In this document: piece by piece, positions 26,883-38,800 of the stretch
Position numbering within the stretch: the first letter of the stretch is position 1
Layout: each line of letters starts with the position of its first letter
Assembly: GCA_029721435.1 (NCBI GenBank)
Contig: CM056586.1
Coordinates: 73,180,607-73,244,606 of the forward strand
DNA: 64,000 bases
DNA from: Gymnothorax reevesii
Lineage: Eukaryota; Chordata; Actinopteri; Anguilliformes; Muraenidae
Reading direction: 5' to 3'
The notes under the pieces: model-generated
The model's database searches: none
The model's input: only the letters and a program-made list of their open reading frames with translations
Told to the model about the DNA's origin: nothing
Translations under genes and position numbers: made by a program

Positions 26883-29800
26883 TTGTTTTGTTGCGGCGTT
26901 CAGATCAGAGAGAGAGAATTTTGCGCAGATGATGTACCTTAGCTTCAGTGAGAGTGTATTTTTCTGGTGACATCAGTGGGTAAAGTAGGGTGGATCGCTT
27001 TGGCACGGTGTGCTGGCAGCCCTTGGCTTTGCTCTTACTTGCGCCAGAAATGTTACCTGCAACTGTCATGAATCAACAGTGCACACTCTGTAGGTCTAGA
27101 TTGCTACCATAATCTTTACTGAACTTCATTCATCTGGGTGAAGCAATGCGAGTTGACTTGCTTTGATTGATAAATGGCCTGTAATGCTCAAGGGTGGAAA
27201 GTAAGGGTGTAGCGATTCAGAGCCGCAGTTTTTTAAGGCGTAGATACACCCCCTGTTGCCATGGGGGAACATCTGAGCTTTCTCTTTTCCTTTATTAAAC
27301 CTGACGCAGTCTTGAAAGAAAGTGCCAAACATTAAAGGGCATGAGAAATGCTTCCAGAAAAAAAAAGAAAAAAAGAACTTCACTGACTTTAGTATTTTTC
27401 AGCGACATGCTGCACGGAGCCAAGCAAAGGACTACAGAATCATCTCCTTTTAACCAATTGGGTTACTCTTTGTCCCTGTTCACTTTGCTCAATTAGCAAT
27501 CAAACTGGGGATTCTCTTATTCACTTTGCTGGATCAGTAGAGCTGTTTATTAAGACAGCATGTTTAATTGCTGCATTCTGAAAGTTAAATGGCCATAGAA
27601 CAGCACAGAGCCATTTGGTGTGATTGTGATCATTTATATCACCTTTGTATTTTTTAGTCGCTTGAAATCTAAGGCGATCTGAAAATAAATCTCTTTATTT
27701 TTATTATGTCATTATAGATCTCCTACAAATACCACAATGAGAGATGAAATGCTGAGTTGGGATGTGCTGATGTTGAATGAGGATTTTTTTAAAGTGTGAT
27801 GAGACCACTTGCAGTCATGGGGTGTGTAGGCAGTCCTGTGTAATTTCTTGAAACATACACATCTGAAGCGGCTTAAACGATTCAAAATGCCGTCGGGAAG
27901 AAGCCTGAGTTTAGATTTCGCTAATTGCAGGTGCTCTGCCCTTCCTTAAATCTGCTCCCGTGTACTTGTCCTATATAACAATCAAGCGATTTCAGCAGCC
28001 TATAACGATTAAGACGTGATGGTAAAAAGCAGACAAACCTAACTGGGCTACGGTGTTAGATTGAAAGAATGCCAATAATTCGAATAATTAGAAAAATCCT
28101 CCCCTGAATGACATCTCTCATTGTAGCATTTTAGGACATTATTCAAGATTAATTTAAAACAGATTTGTTATAAGATTGCCCTGGATTTTAAGCATCTAAA
28201 AAATACACAAGGTGGAAAACATTCTGAAAAGTGGATGAAATGTGAATGTAAGATATGAATGATTACAGTCGTATGAAATGGCGTGGCAATGGCAATCATG
28301 TTCATACCAATCTGTGTCGTTTGTGTTGTCATAATAAACAGCTCTACTCATTCAACTTAAACAATAAATGAATTTACCATTTGATTGCTAATCAAGCATA
28401 GTAAACGGGAACATGTTACTTTTCTTCAAGTTGCCTGATTGGTTAATTGGAGACGATTCCGTTTTCGTTTGCTTGGCTCCTTTCAGCACGTAGCCAAAAA
28501 ATACTGATGTCAGTCAAGTTTTTTTCGGAAGCATTTCCCATGCCCTTCGTTGTTTGGTACTTTCGTTCAGGACCACATGGGGGTTAATAAAGGAAAAGGG
28601 AAAGCTCGGATATTCACCCCATGTTAGCAGGTGGTGTTAATACGCCTCAAAAAAACTGCGGTTCAGAATCATCACACCCCTAGTGGAATGTAACGGAATA
28701 GTTCCCCATTATAGTTCTGAAGAACCTTTTTAAATTATTTGTACTTGCTTCCAGCCTGGGAACTGGTTTCTCTGTTCTAAATTCCAAAGCATAAGATCTA
28801 ACTTTGGATTGGTTCACCATCTTTCTTGCATATACTTTAACATTAGTCTTGCCTTTAATATTGGATCCTCCCTCCTCTGCTCCTGCTTACATTCTCAGCC
28901 CTCGGGCAGGTCTGGAGGTGACCAAAATCAGACTGAGCCCTGTGGGATGGCAGGTCATTTAGAGCAAGGGCCCATGTATTCAAACCCCTCTTAAGAGGCT
29001 CTCAATTTATCCGACACCATTTTCGCCCCCCATGCAGCCTTGGCCAACTATCCTACTTAAGTCTGTCATTGGTTTTGTCTTTTCACTTAATTGTCCATTT
29101 TCTTTCACTGTTATTGCATTTCCATGTTCCTGCTTACTGTATGATTTTTTTAATGATTTTTCTCCTTTAAGTTTTTGCTTTGTGACAAGTCCTTGGGAAG
29201 TGTATTACTATTATTGAGCTTTCAAACATGAAGTCCTTTATCATTGGAGGGTCCACATGACACCCGTAGAAAAACATTACTCAGAACAGAGCTGACTGTT
29301 CTGTGTTGTCTTTTCAGAGGAAGAGGCAGTGTTTACAAGGAACTTGTCCAACCTTGAGGGAACTGAAACTGAGGGCATTAAGATGATTTGTGAGGTGTCG
29401 AAGGCCAATGCAGATGTGGTGTGGTACAGAGGTGATCAGGAGCTGCCTGAGGGCGGCAGATATGAACAGCGTGTCGATGGCAGGAAGAGGATTCTGGTCA
29501 TTCAGGACTTGCGTATGGATGATATGGGAGAGTATAACTGTAGACTGCCCAGCTCAAGAACTTCAGCAACCCTGAGGATTAAAGGTACGCTCTATGGGTC
29601 ATGTTCAGTATTGCATCATTGCATGGAATCTCTCTCAACTAAAATTTGATGCCAGTGGGTTATTGAAATGTACACTACCAGTCAAAACTTTTGCACATCC
29701 TGATATTTTCTGTAATTGTAACTTTTTTTTATATTTTGTTCTTGTGTAATAGTGTCATATTGGTTGTATAACAGAGAGGCAGGAAAACCGAAGCCCTAAG

Positions 29801-32800
29801 TATAAACCATATATATGACAAATCAAATTAAGAAAAACCAGGATCAATCATTTTGTCAATAATTAAGCAGATCAGTAACGATGGTCTAATCCGGTGCTTC
29901 TCAAACCTCTGCTGGAGTCACACCTGTCCTGCAGGTGTTAGATTTACCTGCTCCAGCACAGGTGAGTCACATGATCTACTCATTATCAAGCAACTTCAAG
30001 GGGTTAATAGCGAGCTGATCATTTCACTCACCTGTGCTGGATTCCTTATGGATTTTTCTTGTAAATGTATTATTTGTGATAAAGAAGTATTGAGTCCAGT
30101 GATTTCTTTGTTGTAAACATATACATAAGATAAAAACTTCATAGATCTTAGGGTGTGCAAAAACTTTTGAATGGTAGTGTAAATGTATATTGTTGTGTAT
30201 ACAGGGACCTCAGTGGAAAGCTCTCATTAAAAAGGTATTCCAACTACATGTCTATTAAATCATGGTCTAAGATCTAATTGGTTCCCTTTTTTCAGAGCTG
30301 GCAGCTGAATTCATTTCCAAGCCACAGAGTCAGGAAGTTATCGAAGGTGAAAAGGCTGAATTTACTTGCTCAGTCTCTAAAGAGAAGTGTGAGGTCAAAT
30401 GGTTTCGGTACAATAGGGAAATTGAAGCTGGAGACAAGTATGACCTCATCTGTGATGGTAAGAAGAGAGCACTTGTAGTCAAGAGCTGTGAGCGCTACGA
30501 TGAGGGCGGATATGTCGCCGTCATTGGTGCCACAAGGGCTTCGGCAGATCTCATTGTGATTGGTGAGTTAATTTTTGAGATTGAGTGCATTTGTACCCCA
30601 TTAGCTTAAAAATGAGAATTAAAGTGCTTCATGTATATTGAGGAATGTATACTGATATGTACATGATTTTTTTGTGTTTTGCAGAAAAACTGAGGGTAAT
30701 TACACCCCTCAGAGACATGCAGGTGAAAGAAGGCAAAGAGATCGTTTTCAACTGCGAGGTGAACACCGAAGGCGCCAGAGCTAAATGGTTAAAAAATGAT
30801 GACACGCTGTTTGAGAGCGGCAAGTTTATCATGGCCCAACGTGACAACGTCTTCTCTCTGAGGATTAAAGATGCCCAAAAGTCAGATGAGGCGGACTACT
30901 CCGTCATACTGACTAACCATCGTGGAGAACTTGTAAAGAGCTTTGGCAATCTTGGTGTAATAGGTAAAAAGAAATCAACATTGCTCCGTTACTTTTTTCA
31001 TTTACCTCACTCAGTTATTTTGTTCAATAGAGAAAATATGAACAGTGCACAATGTTGACTTAATGTCATCTAAATCTACAGAGGAAGACCTTAGGATCAT
31101 TGAACCGCTTGACGATTGCGAGACTCAGGAGAAGAAGAATATTACCTTCTCTTGCAAGGTGAACAAACTCCATGCGACGGTGAAATGGATGAAGGGGGGT
31201 GAAGAGATTGAACTCGGCAAGCGATTTGTGTACAGAGTTGATAAGAATAAGCATACATTGACCATCAAAGACTGCAGCCTCAATGATGAAGGCGACTACA
31301 CTGTTGTGGCCGGCACAGACAAGTCCATAGCCGAGCTGATCATTAGCGAGGCCCCCCCTGATTTCACTGTCCAGTTAAAAGACCAAACTGTCACCGAGTT
31401 TGATAATGCTGAGTTTGAGTGTGAGGTCTCCAAAGAGAAGGCTGAGGTCAAATGGTACATGGATGGCCGTGAGATCAAAGAAGGACCCAGGTATGCTGTC
31501 ATTTCGGATTGATTTACTTCTGATTGTTACGCTGTGGACACCAACTTGGCTTGTGAGCTTCTTTAATGCTAACATCATCTGAATTCTTGTCATTTTGTTT
31601 TGTAAGATACCGTTTTGAGAGAGATGGCAAGACATGCATCTTGCACATCAAGGAGTGCAGACCTGAGGACGAACGTGAATATGCCTGTGGTCTTGATCAG
31701 AAGCGCTCAAGAGCCAGACTGTTTGTTGAAGGTAAGCTCTTGTGTTTTTTTATACTGTTAGAGTATTTTACATTTCATAATTGTTTCATTTAATCATTAT
31801 TTTATAACTGTCACTACAGAGATACCAGTTGAGATTATCAGACCCCCTCTGGACATATCTGAGCCCCCTGGTTCAGATGTTATATTTGAAGCTGAACTGA
31901 ACAAGGACCGAGTTGAAGTTAAGTGGCTACGGAATAACATGATAATTGTCCAGGGTGACAAGTATCAAATGATGAGTGAGGGAAAAATTCATCGTCTCCA
32001 AGTGTGTGACATCAGACCTCGCGACCAGGGCGAGTATAGATTTGTCGCTAAGGACAAGGATGCCAGAGCCAAGCTTGAACTTGCAGGTATGAAATTCTGC
32101 TGTGGTTTGTATTCCTTTGCCCATCCTATACATTTTATTTCTTCATTTATCTAACTGCTTTTTTAAAATATTCATAACTGCAGCTACTCCTAAGATCAAG
32201 ACAGTGGATCAGAACTTGATGACAGATGCTGGAAAGCCCTTTGTTATGGAGGTCCCCTATGATGCTTATCCAAGAGCAGACGCTGAATGGTATTTCGAAG
32301 ACCTTACTCTGCCAAAACAAAATGTGGATGTAACTGTTGACAGAACAGACTACAGGCTAAAGGACCCCAAGAAGACTGACCAAGGTCGATACAAGATTGT
32401 CATCAAAAACGTACATGGAAAAGGACAGGCCCTCATCAATCTGGATGTTATCGGTAAATCTGCAGTAGTTTTGATATTTGTTGAATGATACTCTGAAAAT
32501 TCTGAGACTTATGTGAAATTTTATTTTTATATTTTGAGGATTCACAAGTACACAATGTGATTATCAAGGGGTTCAGTGCATTATGAATGGAAAGTATACT
32601 GAAGGAATGTTCATGCTCTGGACAATCAGGGTGGTGAACACATTGCTGAAGTCATATGTTTGTGTTATCTATGCAGCAGAAAAATTCTGTCGTTTGTTCA
32701 GATTGGCATTAGTGGCAGCCAATGGAAAGTGTTGAATTTCATAAAAAACATAAATCTTCATTAAGGTACTGAGTGTAATTAAAGCAGTGTTAAATGAATT

Positions 32801-35800
32801 CCACACAACACCTGAAATAGTAGCAAACAATATTTATTGAATTGGATAGACATTGGAATTTGTGCTGATGTAGGATGGAATGGAGTCGAGTAAATGGAGA
32901 ATGGAGCAGGATGAGGGCGAGTGTCCCAGGCGATATGACTCAGGGAGGGGAAACGTCTTCTCTCGGAGTCGTAAAGCCTCCTTCAAGGAAAAGACATCAA
33001 GCAAGACAAACTAGGAATATTGAATGAAGGCGTGATAGGCTGGTTGGTTTGGGATGTGGACGAATGGAGTGGTCTAGTTCACACTGTGTTTAGTGTACTC
33101 TATTTTGCGTGAATCTAACCTATTTCAGTGTAGACTATGGCCTGCAGCACAGGGTCAGCATATATCTGGCATCACATTGCTCAGGAATATTGGAGTAATG
33201 CATTCTATAGGGATAACATTAGTCATTGCAGGAATGATTACACCTGATGGATGTGTTTTCAGGGAGAACAGTTATTTGGTTTCACTTACCTTTGCTGACA
33301 GCAAAAGGTGTCCAAGAGCATTCCTGAGCAAAGACTGTGAATTGGATATTCTGCTTTGTGTATAATAAGAGGTACCATGTTGACATCGTAAAACGTTCTC
33401 TAATTTTATGAACCTGTTTGATCACTATTCAATTCGTACCATGAATAACAAAAAGTCGCAAGTGACATTCCTGATGAAACCTGTTTTTCTGCACCACAAA
33501 GTACGACAGCGGTTGTAGTACGTCATGGTGCAGAAAAACAGGTTTCATCAGGAATGTCACTTGTGCCTTTTTCTTATTCATGGGACGAATTATCATCAGG
33601 CATGAAAAACTTTGGATGTAATGTGTCCCATTCAGCCAATCCTGCCAAGATCTTCTACTGAACTCCTGTGATATAGATTTGAGTGGTTATAAGACGCTCA
33701 GCTGTTAGTTGCTTGATTATCCAAATGAACAACTCAGTGTAAACTGTGTTCCGACTTTCTTCTTTCGGATTAAAATCAAGATCGCTGACATTCCGGTTAA
33801 CTGATGGGCTAACAAGTCATAATTGAGGGCAGCAAATTATGGAAACATAAATAGCATGTGGTGTAGCACAGTAATCAAAATGTGCTCATATCTCAATTGT
33901 CTCAATTCTCAGATGTTCCTGGACCTGTGAAGAACCTGAATGTTTTGGACACAGCTGATGGGGAGGTTAGCCTTGCCTGGGATGAGCCTGACACTGATGG
34001 CGGGAGTAAAATTCTTGGCTATGTGGTGGAGAGGCGTGACATTAAACGAAAGACATGGGCTATGGCTACTGACCGCGCCGACAGCCCAGAGTACTGCGTT
34101 TCAGGACTACAGAAGGACTGCCTGTACCTCTTCCGTGTTTGTGCCCGCAACAGGGTGGGCTATGGAAAGTACGTGGAAACCTACGATCCTGTCCAAGCCA
34201 AGAACCAATTTGGTAAGCATTACAGATATTTTAGAGACATGTCACTCGACTTTCTGTTTATCCACTTTCATAAATCTAGATTCACATTCAGAAAACAAAT
34301 AACAGAAAGACAGGAATATATTTTTGGCAGACAATGTAAAAAGAATTGGGATTGATCTCATTTATTAGACCTCATTACAAGTTAACCAGACAATTTAAAT
34401 TCATAATTAATACTACTAATGATAAAATCCTTTATGAAGATGAGCAGTAACATCAGTAGCAGGTTTCTAGATGATTGTAAATGTTCCTGGAGTATATAAC
34501 TGAATACTGAAGCTTCATGCAAAGGTGGTACCATCAAGTCACTGAAAAGATGGCGTTCTTCATTAGGAAATGGCGGTATAGACATTTCATTGATCTTATC
34601 TCCCCTTTAAACCTGATCTGCTCCCAGGCTGGCATATCTAGCTATGGAAGCTCATTGTTTGTTAAGCAAAAAAATAAATATTTCAGTTTGATGGAATGTA
34701 AATAATCATGCTGAAAGACAATTAGATAGATATTAGGTGTTGGGACTGATTCAAAAAGATTCAGATGAAGCCTATTCCTGAGTCACTGTCTTAAACAGAG
34801 AATATTTATTCAAAACTTGGTTCAGTTCAGGATCAAGCATAAACTGTGTCTATGACACCAGCCAGTTGGTCACCTATAATTCTTTGTGTTTGCAGATGTC
34901 CCTGAGGCGCCAGAGGATGTAAGAGTTGAAAAGGTCAACAGGTTTGGAGCAACCCTATCCTGGAGACCCCCACTGTTTGATGGTGGATCTGAAATAACTG
35001 CATATATCATTGAGCTTCGAGATCGAACCTCTGTGCGGTGGGAGCCAGCCCTGGTCACCTCACCGGAGGATCTTACCGCTGTTCTGAATGACGTTGTTGA
35101 AAATAAGGAGTACATTTTCCGAGTTAGAGCTGAGAACAGGGCCGGAATCGGCAAGCCTAGCCTTGCCACTGATCCTGTAAAAATCATGGACCCCATTGGT
35201 GAGTTGGGTGGTATTTGCCTTGTATTGTCATAAGTAGTTGATGAATACCTTGTAAGTCACTGTTTCATACCATTTTATATTTTCAGAGAGGCCAAGCCCA
35301 CCACTGAATTTGGACTACTCCAATCAGACCAAGGACTCAGTTCAGCTGACGTGGGACACCCCCCTGTACAATGGAGGCAGCATGATTACCGGCTACATAA
35401 TCGAAAAATGTGAAGATGGAACAGAGAACTGGCGCAGATGCAACCCCAGGCTCTGTCCAGACCTGGTTTACAAGGTGCCATTTTGCTCAGTCTTTGACCC
35501 CCTTGCGGAGAATATAAATAATGCCAATTTCTCTTGTTGTGACGGAGCCTATTAAGGCTTTATAACTCAGTATTTGTTTCAAGGAGACTCTGGAAAATTA
35601 TTCCATTGAAGCAAGACATTTGGAAATTGAATTACAGAATTATTTAGGAATTAAATTTCAAAAGGACAAGGTTCACTAACCATCAAAATTGGCCCTGTCT
35701 AAAAACTAATAATCATTGGTGTCATTTATTGACTTAATAGCCAAAATTTAAAAAAATGACTTATAACAAGCCTTACTGCCCCATGATTGCCATGGCAACG

Positions 35801-38800
35801 GAACAGGAAATTGCACCATGCAAAATGTCATTATTTGGCATATTTTCAATCCCAAGAGCAAAAGAGTTCAATATGTTGTCTTATAAACCATGTATATCAA
35901 TTATTATATAAATAATTAACAATTCAACATTACCAGGATGTCTGGCCCATGGTTGCCATGGCAACGGGAGAGGGAATTGTTCCATTCAAAATGTCATTAT
36001 TTGGAATATTTTCAAACCAAAGAGCAAAGGAGTCCAAGATAATGTCTTATTAGTAATCCATGTTAATTATTATTAATTAGGGTGGGTGGGTGGGTAGGTA
36101 GGTAGGAACGTTATTTTATTTTTAAAAAAATATTTTAATGCAGTACTTCTTGATAAAATTTTAAACCACAATAAAACCACTCTATAGGCCCTATATTCAA
36201 ATCTCTACAGTAATCTCAAAAGTTTTTTTTTGTCCAAAAAGTCTGCAATGACAGTAGGCAAGATACCTTTAGCAATCAAAAACGCCAATAAAATTTGTAG
36301 GGTAGGGGGAAAACAGGGACTGTCGAGTAATAGGAATCAGGGGTATTTTTTCTATGCCTTATCACACTTATACTGGAGCAAAATTATATTTGTCTCTTAT
36401 ATTTCTGAATTAATTATGCTACCCATTAATTATATTAAAAACAAAATTAAGGTCAGATTCGATTCAGTTCACAAACTTCAAAGTTGCATAATATGATGCG
36501 TGCTCAAGGACCGAGCTGATCGAGGGGCAAAATGTCGGGCATCGATCGGGCATCAGATAGCCTATAGCCCTATCTTACTTTTCAAAGAGTTATTTATTGG
36601 TTCTACATCTCTACCATACCTCAGAATATCCGTATATGAGCATATTTTTATAGCTTTTGCATTGATAAAACTTACCTTTCCTCGTGTGCCTGTAGTTCAC
36701 CTGGGTTCACCTGGAGCGTTTCCTCATCGGATCATTGTCGAAAGACGAAACTGGGTCATCGCGCCGAAAAGCCTGACGCCACTGATTATCTGGCTCGTAC
36801 ATTGAGTAATTAGGCCTGACACGCAATGACACTATACTATTTACTCGATATTTACATATCAGACATATTAGAAAAGACTCATCATTCAAAATATTACGCG
36901 TCGACAAAGCAGGAAATGCGAACAGCTGTACATCAAAGAACGCCGCTTACGCAAGAGGTGCAATTGAAAAGTTGGATTTCAGTATGAAATACGATTCGTG
37001 CCTCGTGTTGAATCCTTAGCGAAAAACACACAATCCATACATTTTTTTGATTACACATAAAAATACTTACAATTGTATAAAATAACGTTACATTTTAAGT
37101 TATTATTTGTAAAAATATCACGAAATTCTATTTTATTTCCGTTTGTAAATGCCAATCCCACATTTATATATTTTGCATAACTAAGCGCGTCACTAATGTA
37201 AACTACTCATTTTCGAAATTAAACTTGGGCGGCAGGCCTCGCCCACAATACAACCTACACAAATAAGTAAATAATTTATAATAGATTTGATTGATATATA
37301 AATTATTTTGGGCGAAGTATGCCGCCCACGCGAAAAACTGATTTGAACGTCGTCTTTTTCGCTCGAAATCTCTTGAAGTGAAGTCATTGCCAAGTTGAAG
37401 CATCCGTAAAATCAATTTCGGGTCTTGGTAACCAACGGCAAGTTTATTGTTGGACGGCATATATCTCTAACGATTGATTCGACAAATGAAAATTGTTCAA
37501 GGTTGTGATTGGTAATTCACGAAAATTCAGGGCCAGTTATGTGGGTTAGTGAACCTAGTTCTTTACGGACGCTAGCATCTATTTCTGAGCAAAGGTGTAA
37601 AGAAACCTGTAAATAACATCACTATTCTTGCATTGACAACTAAAAATTCTGAAAATTGTATTCAGAATTATGTTGCTCAATAATATGACATATTCTTCTC
37701 AGGTTACTGGCCTGACGCAAGGTCAGAAATACCACTACAGAGTGTGCGCTGAGAATGCTGCCGGAGTTTCAGACCCGTCTCACACGGTTGGACCCCTCCT
37801 GGCTGATGATCCGCATGGTATGCAGATTTGAGCTTTATGCCATAAAACAATAAATTATAATTCTAATTCACATTTCCTCAAATGGTAAACAGGTTCCTTA
37901 TTGTAACTGGGTCAATTGTTCTACTGTAGTTGCCCCAACTATGGATCTCAGTGCATTCAAGGATGGCCTAGAGGTGATTGTCCCTCACCCTGTTGCTATT
38001 CGCATACCCATCACTGGGTACCCCACACCGAAGGCCAGTTGGAGTGTGGGAGAGGTGGTATTGACCCCTGGAGACCGTGTGTCCATGACAACCAAGCCAA
38101 TCTACACGGAACTAGTGATCACTCCCAGTGTGCGCCCAGACAAGGGCAAGTACACGATTCAACTGGAGAACGATAAGGGCTCAGTCTCAGGAGACATTGA
38201 TGTGAACGTCATCGGTAAGTGAACAGTAGAATGCTTTTCCTGTTAAAATCAATAATGGGAGTAATAATCATCGGGCACATTTTCAAGAAACGTTCTTGCT
38301 TTTTAAAGTTGGTTTCTCCTGTGTTCAGCTCCCCCAAGTGTACCAAGAGACTTCAAAGTATCTGAGGTGACGAGACACCATGTGCACTTGATGTGGGAGG
38401 CACCAGAAAATGATGGTGGAAGCCCAATTACTGGATACCAAATTGAGAAGCGCGAGGTGACCCGCAAGACCTGGGTTAAGGTATGAACGGACGGACGACG
38501 GACGGACATGGTGTCGACATACTGCCCCCTTTCCTCTTTGGAGGGCAGGGGCATTAAAAAAGATTAGATGCGTGGAGAATTTTTTAAAAACTAAATCTTA
38601 AAGGGATATTTCAACATCTTGGCAAATAGGCCTACTGCCATAATCCCTATGGTTATATGAGTAGGTGATTACCTTTAGTTATCTGTGCGCGTTGTTTTGA
38701 GATTCGGGGGTGGGAGATGTGAGCTGCTCAGCGAACATAATGAAAGTAAACGGTACAGGTCCCTCCCTCCTTCGACACTCATCAAACACACAATCCAGCA

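Larger units (their letters stand above)
26533..29317. other. long intron with a microsatellite and a hAT-like element
   Basis: Contains the (TG)n/(AG)n tract and a 1.48 kb inverted-repeat element (both listed). The rest shows no exon. Confidence 0.7.
35498..37596. mobile_element. piggyBac-like MITE split by a later insertion
   Basis: The left half (ccccttgcggagaatataaataatgccaattt...ttggaaattgaattacagaattat) and right half (tttacggacgctagcatctatttctgagcaaaggtgtaa) match the left and right parts of the intact copy at 10828-10995. The flanking TTAA has decayed (TTGA on the left, TGTAA on the right). Confidence 0.72.
35475..37702. other. intron occupied by nested mobile elements
   Basis: Nearly all of it is the interrupted piggyBac-like MITE and the element inside it (next entries). 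Confidence 0.7.

Noticed and set aside
26740..26970. Open frame rich in CV and RE repeats
   Set aside because: Translation of the (TG)n/(AG)n microsatellite.
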